NCBI GenBank assembly: GCA_049281195.1
Contig: JBAPRR010000320.1
Location: 1 to 6,783, forward strand
Reading direction: 5' to 3'
Length of the DNA: 6,783 nucleotides
DNA from: JBAPRR01 sp049281195
Lineage (GTDB): Bacteria > Actinomycetota > Acidimicrobiia > Acidimicrobiales > CAVXTF01
Part shown: one piece after another, positions 1-5,728 of the stretch
Layout of the letters: each line of letters begins with the position of its first letter
How positions within the stretch are numbered: position 1 is the first letter of the stretch
Made by a program: the position numbers and the translations under genes
Notes under the pieces: generated by a model
Told to the model about the DNA's origin: nothing
The model's input: the letters and a program-made list of their open reading frames with translations, nothing else
Databases searched by the model: none

Positions 1-1634
1 TTGTGTTTCTCGGCTTGGTCGTACCCGTGTGCCTGGCGGCATGCTCAACGGGGAATTCCGCCATCAAAGATGCGCAAACCGGGAACGGTCCTGCGACGTC
101 CAGCCCCGGAGTACACGGATCAACGCCGACGACCCCCACGGTCCCCACTTCTGACTCGGTCCCTCAGAAGAATCCCTACGTGCTGCCGGCCTCGCTACCC
201 ACGGCCACACCGCTCAGCTGGTCCAAGTGCTCATCGCTCGCCTCGGGCGCCGTGACCGGAGTCGGCCAGTTCCAGTGCGCAACCTTGCGGGTGCCGATCT
301 CCTATTCGGATCCCACGGCGGGGGACCTGTCGATCGCCGTCGTGCGGCTGCCGGCGTCGGGTTCGGGCCCGGAAGCCGGTGACATCGTCATGAACCCGGG
401 CGGTCCGGGAGGGTCTGGGGTCGATTTTCTGGAGCAGAGCGCGAGCGGATTTCCGGCCTCTTTGCGTTCGCGCTTCAACCTGGTGAGCTTCGATCCGCGG
501 GGTGTGGCGCGAAGCGACCCGGTCACCTGCGTCTCGGCGGCACAGATACGCCAATTTGCCGATATTGACCCGGCACCTGTCACTGCGTCGCAGATCGACC
601 AGGTCGTGAGCGCCACAAAGGCCTTCGACGAGGCCTGTGCCGAGCACACAAGTCGGCTGCTGCTCGAAAACATGAGCACGGTCGACGTGGCCATCGACAT
701 GGATCAGCTGAGAGAGGCGCTCGGCCAGTCGAAGCTCACGTACCTGGGCTTTTCGTACGGGACATACCTCGGGGCCATCTACGCGCAGCTCTTTCCCACC
801 CACATCCGGGCGATGGTCCTCGACGGGGCATTGAACCCGGACCTCACCAACAACGAGCTGGACCTGCAGCAGGCCGAGGGGTTCGAGACCGACCTCCACG
901 ACTTCTTCAATTGGTGCACCACCAATTCCACCTGCGAGCAGGAGCTGCCGGGCGGAGCGGAAGCCGCTTACGAGCAGCTCATCACCTCGCTCAAGAACGG
1001 CCAGACGCTCCCCGCCGAGCTGGTACCTCAATTCGGCGGAGACCAGACCGTGGACTACGGGATCGCCCTGACCGGAATACTCGCCTCGCTCTACTCGTCG
1101 AGTGATTGGAGCGAGCTCGCTCAGGCACTCCAGGCCGCCATCGGGGGCGACGGGTCCGACCTCGATGCGATCGCCCTCAGCTACGAGGGGTTCCAGCCCA
1201 ACGGATCGCTGGAGAACATATTGGAGTCGAACGCCGCGGTGAACTGCCTGGACCGCCCGGCGCCGACTTCAGTGCCGGTGTACGTCCAGCTGGCACAGCA
1301 GTTCGCGGCCAAGGCTCCCGACTTCGGCCCACCCGAAGCCTGGGGCTCACTCGAGTGTGCCTACTGGCCGGTTGCTGCGACGGGCGTGCCCGATGAAATT
1401 CACGCCGCGGGTGCACCGCCGATTCTCGTGGTCGGTGCGACGCACGATCCCGCCACTCCATACATCTGGGCCCAGGAGTTGGCGTCACAGCTCGACTCGG
1501 GCGAGCTGCTCACGCGTGACGGAGATGGGCATACGTCGTACTTCTCGTCGACGTGCATCGACAACTGGGTGGACCAGTACCTGACGACGCTCGCCATGCC
1601 GCCCAAGGGGACCGTCTGCGGATCCACGAACTAG
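1..1634 (+). CDS. TAP-like alpha/beta hydrolase lipoprotein (5' partial)
   Basis: This is a secreted serine hydrolase of the tripeptidyl-aminopeptidase-like family, the group that includes mycobacterial Hip1/CaeA-type cell-envelope proteases. Numbering is from the GTG at position 3. The first residues are hydrophobic and end in a lipobox, LAAC at 11-14, so C14 is the predicted lipidated cysteine. No basic n-region precedes it, so the true start lies upstream of the window and the GTG at 3 is probably internal. A Ser/Thr/Pro-rich linker (about 15-60) follows. The hydrolase core has NPGGPGGSG (131-139, oxyanion-loop region), the nucleophile elbow GFSYG with S251, D482 in HDPATP, and H510 in GDGHTSY, a complete catalytic triad. 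The C-terminal part matches the TAP-like C-terminal domain. The likely substrate is extracytoplasmic peptide or ester; the exact specificity cannot be read. It ends with TAG and no operon partner is visible downstream. Confidence 0.93.
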   Translation, partial: VFLGLVVPVCLAACSTGNSAIKDAQTGNGPATSSPGVHGSTPTTPTVPTSDSVPQKNPYVLPASLPTATPLSWSKCSSLASGAVTGVGQFQCATLRVPISYSDPTAGDLSIAVVRLPASGSGPEAGDIVMNPGGPGGSGVDFLEQSASGFPASLRSRFNLVSFDPRGVARSDPVTCVSAAQIRQFADIDPAPVTASQIDQVVSATKAFDEACAEHTSRLLLENMSTVDVAIDMDQLREALGQSKLTYLGFSYGTYLGAIYAQLFPTHIRAMVLDGALNPDLTNNELDLQQAEGFETDLHDFFNWCTTNSTCEQELPGGAEAAYEQLITSLKNGQTLPAELVPQFGGDQTVDYGIALTGILASLYSSSDWSELAQALQAAIGGDGSDLDAIALSYEGFQPNGSLENILESNAAVNCLDRPAPTSVPVYVQLAQQFAAKAPDFGPPEAWGSLECAYWPVAATGVPDEIHAAGAPPILVVGATHDPATPYIWAQELASQLDSGELLTRDGDGHTSYFSSTCIDNWVDQYLTTLAMPPKGTVCGSTN

Positions 1635-1798
1635 CCCGCGGTCTCTGTTCGCGCTCGTTGGGCGGGCTGTGATTCAAGACCGGAAAGTATCCAAAACCCA
1701 ACAAGGGATCGACGTTTGCCCACCCGGAGATAAGGCTTCGATCAAGCGATCCAATTTGGGTTTAGTCCGCCCGCGGCGTACCCGATCGGGTAACCACT

Positions 1799-1927
1799 AT
1801 GAATAACCGACCTAACTCGAAGATCCGTTGCGGGCACTGCGGACGGTTCGTCCACCCGAGTCAGCGCGGGCGCCTCTACGCCTGGTGCAAAACGTGCCGG
1901 CGCGTAGTCATGGGCTGGGAAGTCTGA
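1799..1927 (+). CDS. 42-residue zinc-ribbon-like microprotein
   Basis: This small ORF begins ATG AAT AAC CGA and encodes 42 residues with two CxxC knuckles: C11-G-H-C14 and C30-K-T-C33, separated by 15 residues. That is the layout of a single treble-clef or zinc-ribbon fold. The rest is basic (many Arg, few acidic residues), which would suit nucleic-acid binding. Codons from about the eighth onward are strongly G/C-ending, like the neighbouring genes, which supports real coding. No clear Shine-Dalgarno sequence precedes the ATG; the nearest purine-rich stretch is part of the 10-nt palindrome CCCGATCGGG at 1781-1790, so translation may be leaderless or SD-independent. It stands alone, 164 nt after the hydrolase and converging on the SDR gene. 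I do not recognise a named family. It could be a free-standing regulator, a remnant of a larger zinc-finger protein, or a chance ORF. Confidence 0.55.
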   Translation: MNNRPNSKIRCGHCGRFVHPSQRGRLYAWCKTCRRVVMGWEV

Positions 1928-1946
1928 GCCAGCTGAGAAGTCTGAG
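1919..1946 (+). repeat. 10-nt direct repeat over the stop codon, period 18
   Basis: The sequence GAAGTCTGAG occurs at 1919-1928 and again at 1937-1946, exactly 18 nt apart. The first copy carries the TGA stop of the microprotein. Because the period is a multiple of three, the second copy places another TGA (1943-1945) in the same frame, and a third in-frame TGA lies between them at 1934-1936. The arrangement looks like a small duplication at the gene end. Confidence 0.7.
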
Positions 1947-1958
1947 GCCTACCAGCCA

Positions 1959-2720
1959 TCAGGAACTACCGAATCCCCCTCCATCGACCGTCATGATGTT
2001 GCCGGTGATATATCCGGCAGCCTCTGAGCAGAAGAACCTGACCGCATCCGCCACATCCTCGGGGCGGCAGACCCTTCCGTAAGGGAAGCTGGCGTCGAGA
2101 GTCGATATGTCCTCGACTCCCATCGCTTTGACCAGGCGTCTGCCCATCTCTGTGACCACCAGGCCCGGGGCGACGACGTTCACGTGTATTCCTTTCATGC
2201 GCTCTTCTTTAGCGAGAGTGAGCGCGAGTGCTTCGAGCGCCGCTTTGGCCATGTTGTAGGGCGCGCCGTTCGGCGCCATGGTGCGGGCGGCAACGCTCGA
2301 GATGAAGACGACGTCGCCCCGTGGGCGGGTCCTCATCTGAGGGACGAGCAGACGGCAGAGGTGGTGTGCGGCGAGGGCATGCGTCGCCAGCACGCGTTGG
2401 AGCTCCGCTGGTTCGGTGTGGGTGACCGACTTCCCCCTGCTCGCTATCCCCGCAGAGTGAACCAGGATGTCGACCGCGCCGAAGTCACCGAGGACGGCTT
2501 TGACCATTTCCTCGATGTCTGCTTGCTGGTCGACGGACGCCTGATATGCGATGGCTTGGCGCCCGAGAGCCTGGATGGCGGAAACAGTCCGAGCGGCCGA
2601 CTCTGCGTCTTTGCGGTAGTTGACGGCTATGTCGCAACCGTCAGAAGCGAGCGCTAGAGCGCAGGCCTTCCCTATCCCCCTGCTTCCGCCGGTTACGAGT
2701 GCTACTCGGGTGGGAGGCAC
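1959..2720 (-). CDS. SDR family NAD(P)-dependent oxidoreductase
   Basis: This is a 253-residue classical short-chain dehydrogenase/reductase, similar in size and layout to FabG-type enzymes. The Rossmann glycine motif is TGGSRGIG (10-17), the structural NNAG motif appears as HSAG (88-91), and the catalytic residues are S142 (FISSVAAR), Y155 and K159 (YNMAK). APG at 184-186 and the C-terminal DGGG (246-249) are typical. The residue aligned with the usual tetrad Asn is H114. The start is GTG at 2718-2720, which directly abuts the TGA of the upstream DUF35 gene; the glycine motif needs a start close to this point. No Shine-Dalgarno is visible, so translational coupling is likely. Basic residues after beta-2 (NYRKD, 34-38) favour NADPH. 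The substrate is unknown; a 3-oxoacyl or 3-hydroxyacyl thioester is likely given the partner gene. Confidence 0.93.
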   Translation of the reverse strand: MPPTRVALVTGGSRGIGKACALALASDGCDIAVNYRKDAESAARTVSAIQALGRQAIAYQASVDQQADIEEMVKAVLGDFGAVDILVHSAGIASRGKSVTHTEPAELQRVLATHALAAHHLCRLLVPQMRTRPRGDVVFISSVAARTMAPNGAPYNMAKAALEALALTLAKEERMKGIHVNVVAPGLVVTEMGRRLVKAMGVEDISTLDASFPYGRVCRPEDVADAVRFFCSEAAGYITGNIMTVDGGGFGSS

Positions 2721-3158
2721 TCAGCTTGCTGTGCTGGTCGCACCGGCCGTGGCTTTGGGCCGGAAGACCGGGATGTTGAAGCCCTCGCCGATGTCCTCGA
2801 ACTCGACTTGCAAGCTCATCCCGACACGGAGGTCGTCGAATTCGCAGCCGACCACGTTCGTCATCATCCGGGGACCCTCCACCAGATCGATCACGGCCGC
2901 CACGTAGGGGACCTTCTGGTTGAAAGGTGGGAGGTCGTTCTGGTGGACGATCGACCAGGTGTAGAGGATCGCCTCGCCGCTCACCTGCTCCCAGCTGACC
3001 GAGTCACCGCCACAGCGCGGGCAGAACGGACGCGGGTAGTAGTGAAGCTCCTTGCAGTCCGCACAACGAACACACAGCAGCTTTCCCTGGGCGGTGGCGT
3101 CCCACCATGGCTGGGTCCCGTCGTCGGGTGTCGGAAGGTCGTAGCGGCCACCTGGCAT
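2721..3158 (-). CDS. DUF35 zinc-ribbon/OB-fold acyl-CoA-associated protein
   Basis: This 145-residue protein has the two-part DUF35 architecture. Numbering is from the ATG at 3156-3158. The N-terminal rubredoxin-like zinc ribbon carries C32/C35 (RCADC) and C46/C49 (CPRC), with an extra C29. An OB fold follows (about 60-137), with the conserved GEAILYTW segment and PYVAAVIDLVEGPRMM. Family members are usually accessory subunits of thiolase or thiolase-like enzymes in acyl-CoA, polyketide or sterol side-chain metabolism. An upstream in-frame GTG at 3195-3197 would add 13 residues, but it lies inside the divergent promoter region and the ATG start matches usual family N-termini, so I prefer the ATG. 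Neither start has a good Shine-Dalgarno. It is the first gene of a two-gene unit with the SDR, whose GTG follows its TGA directly. No thiolase is present in the window. Confidence 0.9.
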   Translation of the reverse strand: MPGGRYDLPTPDDGTQPWWDATAQGKLLCVRCADCKELHYYPRPFCPRCGGDSVSWEQVSGEAILYTWSIVHQNDLPPFNQKVPYVAAVIDLVEGPRMMTNVVGCEFDDLRVGMSLQVEFEDIGEGFNIPVFRPKATAGATSTAS

Positions 3159-3189
3159 GCGGGCGGAGATTAACCGGATGCTTGTGACT

Positions 3190-3219
3190 TTGACCACTGC
3201 ACAGGCGATCAGCCATGCT
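3190..3219 (+). promoter_or_regulatory. candidate sigma-70-type promoter for the 3250 gene
   Basis: TTGACC at 3190-3195 resembles a -35 box. It is followed after 18 nt by CATGCT (3214-3219), a weak -10 with only three consensus matches. Initiation would fall near 3226, just inside the palindrome at 3221-3236 and upstream of the AGGAGG. The -35 match is good and the -10 is poor, so this is tentative. Confidence 0.3.
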
Positions 3220-3220
3220 C

Positions 3221-3236
3221 AGACCAGTACTGGACT
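3221..3236. promoter_or_regulatory. 16-nt near-perfect palindrome, candidate operator
   Basis: AGACCAGTACTGGACT is an inverted repeat with one mismatched pair. Its core CCAGTACTGG (3224-3233) is perfect. It sits in the divergent intergenic region between the DUF35/SDR unit and the MFE-2-like SDR gene, ending only one nucleotide before the AGGAGG. Size and placement suit a dimeric TetR- or GntR-type repressor, but no regulator gene is in the window. Confidence 0.4.
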
Positions 3237-3237
3237 T

Positions 3238-3243
3238 AGGAGG
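3238..3243 (+). promoter_or_regulatory. perfect Shine-Dalgarno AGGAGG deciding the SDR start
   Basis: AGGAGG lies six nucleotides before the ATG at 3250-3252. It fixes this ATG as the start of the downstream SDR, rather than the in-frame ATG at 3157 that would add 31 residues not matching the family. It is the only full-consensus ribosome binding site in the window. Confidence 0.85.
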
Positions 3244-3249
3244 AATTCA

Positions 3250-4158
3250 ATGGGAATGCTCGAGGGTAAGACCGCCATCGTGACCGGCGCCGGACGAGGC
3301 ATCGGCCGCGAGGAGGCCCTCCTTCTGGCTTCAGAAGGCGCCAAGGTGATCGTCAACGACATCGGGGCCGACGTCACCGGCTCGGGGGGCGACCGCAGCC
3401 CGGCGCAGCAGACCGTCGAAGACATCGTCGCCGCTGGTGGCCAGGCTGAGATCAACGCCGACGACGTCAGCTCCTGGAAGGGCGCCGAGAACCTCATCCA
3501 GCAGGCCATCGACACCTGGGGCCAGCTCGACATTTTGGTGAACAACGCCGGAATCCTCCGCGACAAGATGACCTTCAACATGGATGAGTCCGACTGGGAC
3601 GATGTGATCCGTGTCCACCTGAAGGGTCACTTCGCACCGTCTCACTTCGCCTCGAAGCACTGGCGCAGCCGCTCCAAGGCCGGCGAAAACGTGTCCGGCC
3701 GCATAATCAACACGGCGTCCGAGTCGGGCCTCTTCGGCAATGCCGGGCAGGCGAACTACGGGGCGGCAAAAGCGGGGATAGCAGCGCTCACGATCATCTT
3801 GGCTCGCGAGCTCAAGAATTACGGAGTCACCGCGAATGCGATCGCCCCTCGGGCACGCACCCGCATGACCGAAAACCTCTTCGGGAACATGGGCAAGGCG
3901 GAAGAGGGGAAGTTCGACGCCTTCGGTCCCGAAAACGTGGCACCGATCGTGACTTTTCTAGCTACCGACGAAGCGGCCGACATAAGCGGCCAGGTGTTCG
4001 TCGTGTACGGCGGGAAGGTCTGGGTCATGCAGGGATGGACCGCGGCAGGCAGCATCAGCCGTGACAGCAAGTGGACGCCCGAGGAGATCGCCGCCGTCAA
4101 GGGCGAGCTCTTCGCCAACCACTCTCCGGGCATCCCGCCGTTCGACCTCGGCGAGTAG
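3250..4158 (+). CDS. MFE-2-like SDR, probable 3-hydroxyacyl-CoA dehydrogenase
   Basis: This 302-residue SDR belongs to the longer subgroup related to the dehydrogenase unit of type-2 multifunctional beta-oxidation enzymes and actinobacterial Hsd4A-like proteins. The cofactor motif is TGAGRGIG (12-19). D37 at the end of beta-2 (VNDIG) indicates NAD+ preference. A subgroup-typical insertion with TGSGGDRSPAQQ (43-54) follows, then NNAG (98-101), RVHLKGHF with H123 at the tetrad-Asn position as I recall for MFE-2 relatives, catalytic S157 (NTASESG), Y170 and K174 (YGAAK), and the ARTRMTE loop (202-208). A tail of about 50 residues after the Rossmann domain (WTPEEIAA, ending PPFDLGE) is also typical of this group. 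The likely reaction is oxidation of a 3-hydroxyacyl-CoA to the 3-oxoacyl-CoA in fatty acid or steroid side-chain degradation. The start is set by the AGGAGG. It is divergent to the DUF35/SDR unit. Confidence 0.94.
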   Translation: MGMLEGKTAIVTGAGRGIGREEALLLASEGAKVIVNDIGADVTGSGGDRSPAQQTVEDIVAAGGQAEINADDVSSWKGAENLIQQAIDTWGQLDILVNNAGILRDKMTFNMDESDWDDVIRVHLKGHFAPSHFASKHWRSRSKAGENVSGRIINTASESGLFGNAGQANYGAAKAGIAALTIILARELKNYGVTANAIAPRARTRMTENLFGNMGKAEEGKFDAFGPENVAPIVTFLATDEAADISGQVFVVYGGKVWVMQGWTAAGSISRDSKWTPEEIAAVKGELFANHSPGIPPFDLGE

Positions 4159-4208
4159 ATCTCTGCGAGTACGTCCCTGGGTGAACCTCGGGCCGACGAT
4201 TTTGTCGT

Positions 4209-4242
4209 TGATCAGTTAAAACTGATCAGTCGTACCTGATCA
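4209..4242. repeat. three TGATCA sites phased at 14 nt, including a 20-nt inverted repeat
   Basis: TGATCA occurs at 4209, 4223 and 4237, each exactly 14 nt from the next. The first two form TGATCAGTT-AA-AACTGATCA (4209-4228), a perfect inverted repeat with 9-bp arms. The region is AT-rich against its surroundings and lies between two convergent genes (stops at 4158 and 4273). It may act as a bidirectional terminator, although neither strand has a clear T-tract, or as an iteron-like protein-binding array. Confidence 0.6.
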
Positions 4243-4272
4243 ACTCGAAATTTCAATCGTCTGCTTCGAGCT

Positions 4273-5661
4273 TCAGGTCGCGAGGACCGGGGGTACCGGC
4301 ACGTCGATGGGGCGACCTGCCACCTCTGCGAACCAGCACATCCCCTCGGAGACGAGGTCGAGCTCGAGAACGACCGGGTCGGATCCGGCAGGTGGCGTGT
4401 CGACCTCGGTCGAGAACGGCAACACCACTGTGTCACCGGGGTTCACCATCGAGTCCCCAGGGAACCAGACGCGCCCGTGGTCGTCGCTCGGATGCTTCCC
4501 GTGCCTCAGTCGCAGACCGAGCAGCACTGCTCCCCTGTCAGCATTCGAAGGCAGCCAACGGTTTTGCCCCGTGTTGGTGACAATGGCGGTACCGCTGATC
4601 CGGGTGGTGACGGGTCCGGTCTCTACCTGCAGGCCCTCGATCTTCACGTCGCCCCTGAGACCAGCGGCCTGGCGGCTGTCCGGGAATTCCTCCCCGGCTT
4701 TGCGCATCAGGAACATTCGCCGGTTGTGCAGCTGGACGCGGATGTGCGAGACCTCGGCCAACGCAGCACGGGCAGACGCCGGGTTCTGAAGCTCGGCAGC
4801 CAGTCTGAACAGGCGTTGGAGCCGCAGAAGGACCGGATCGGCCTTCGAGTGGCGCGGGTGCAGTACCCGGACGGCTCGGTTGGCCACACGCATGCTCAAA
4901 GGTCTGTGTCCGGGCGTTTCCGCCGGCGGGCTCGTCTGAAGAAAGTCGTCGAACGTCTGTAGCGACACCCACTGAGGCGCCGGTGCGAACAGTGCGACCG
5001 ACAGATCGGCGAACCCGGCCGCAGAAGCAGCAGACCAGACCTCTTCGATAACGAGGTCGAGCTCAGGGACGCCGTAACGACGCATCTCGTTCTGGGATTG
5101 AGCGTCCTTGGAATGGTTCGGACCAGGTTCGGAGAATCCAGCCACTCCCCCCGGACGTAGAACACGTCCCATCTCGCAGATGACCTCGGGCATGTTCGCC
5201 ACGTGGTGAAGGGCGTCGAAGCAGAGGATCCTGTCGACTGACTCATCTTCGAGATCCATCTTGTGGCCGTCGAAGACGCTGAAGCTGGGCTCGGGCTGTG
5301 TCCCGAAGACCGGGTGCTCCTTGAAGCGACGCCGGCCGAGGTCGAGCATCGCCTCCGAGATGTCCATGGCGATCACCCGGCAGCCCATCTGGGTGAGGAA
5401 GTAGCTGGTCCAGCAGGTGCCGGCGCCGAAGTCGAGGACCGTCATCCCCGGCATCGGGGCCAGCCCGCTCAGCAGGAGTCCGAAGCACGCCAGCAGGTCC
5501 GGGGCCTCGCGAAACGACCCGACCGGCCTGGCCAGAAGCGCACTGGGGTCGACCATTGACCGAACAAGTTCGTCAGCGCGCGCCGACAATTCCTCGATGG
5601 AGGTAGAGGCGAGGAGCGCCTTGGCGTCTATGAGCGGTTCGGAATCGGCGTGAGTGGTCAC
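4273..5661 (-). CDS. class I SAM methyltransferase with C-terminal Ig-like beta-sandwich domain
   Basis: This 462-residue protein starts at the GTG at 5659-5661. Residues about 40-190 form a Rossmann-type SAM-dependent methyltransferase: motif I VLDFGAGTC (75-83), an acidic ribose-binding segment MDIS (99-102), VDRILCFDALHHV (142-154) and VLRPGG (167-172), as in UbiE/Methyltransf_11 enzymes. A mainly helical middle part follows (to about 330). The last 125 residues form a separate beta-rich module with NTGQNRW, LLGLRLRHG, VNPGD and LDLVSEGMCWF. This pattern resembles the Ig-like beta-sandwich attached to some glycosyltransferases and methyltransferases of polysaccharide loci. The substrate is unknown; a glycan or glycolipid is a reasonable guess. 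An earlier ATG at 5793 would overlap the preceding gene and give a low-complexity Arg/Gly/Pro N-terminus, so I reject it. No clear Shine-Dalgarno precedes the GTG. It is the last gene of the minus-strand operon. Confidence 0.88.
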   Translation of the reverse strand: MTTHADSEPLIDAKALLASTSIEELSARADELVRSMVDPSALLARPVGSFREAPDLLACFGLLLSGLAPMPGMTVLDFGAGTCWTSYFLTQMGCRVIAMDISEAMLDLGRRRFKEHPVFGTQPEPSFSVFDGHKMDLEDESVDRILCFDALHHVANMPEVICEMGRVLRPGGVAGFSEPGPNHSKDAQSQNEMRRYGVPELDLVIEEVWSAASAAGFADLSVALFAPAPQWVSLQTFDDFLQTSPPAETPGHRPLSMRVANRAVRVLHPRHSKADPVLLRLQRLFRLAAELQNPASARAALAEVSHIRVQLHNRRMFLMRKAGEEFPDSRQAAGLRGDVKIEGLQVETGPVTTRISGTAIVTNTGQNRWLPSNADRGAVLLGLRLRHGKHPSDDHGRVWFPGDSMVNPGDTVVLPFSTEVDTPPAGSDPVVLELDLVSEGMCWFAEVAGRPIDVPVPPVLAT

Positions 5662-5728
5662 AACGCTGCCAGTCGTTTTAGCAGGCCGCGGCCGCCCACC
5701 GGGGCCGTAACAAAGGGGCCGCCTCGGC

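Noticed and set aside
231..1031. A 266-residue open frame on the minus strand opposite the hydrolase.
   Set aside because: It is antisense to a gene with a complete catalytic triad, its composition is Arg/Gly/Val-rich as expected for a high-GC shadow frame, and no motif is recognisable.
1633..1668. AGCCCGC...GCGGGCT inverted repeat at the hydrolase stop, a possible terminator.
   Set aside because: The arms are 7 bp with a loop of 22 nt and no T-tract follows; too weak to call.
1694..1763. AAACCCAA...TTGGGTTT 8-bp inverted repeat upstream of the microprotein, a possible structured leader.
   Set aside because: The arms are 54 nt apart and no further pairing or riboswitch-like element is evident; it may be chance. 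No convincing promoter was found in this gap either.
3159..3197. N-terminal extension of the DUF35 protein to the GTG at 3197.
   Set aside because: The 13 extra residues do not fit usual family starts and would run through the divergent -35 box; no Shine-Dalgarno supports it.
4477..4962. Open frames of about 160 residues on the plus strand opposite the methyltransferase.
   Set aside because: They are antisense to a well-supported gene, with no domain, no ribosome binding site and shadow-like composition.
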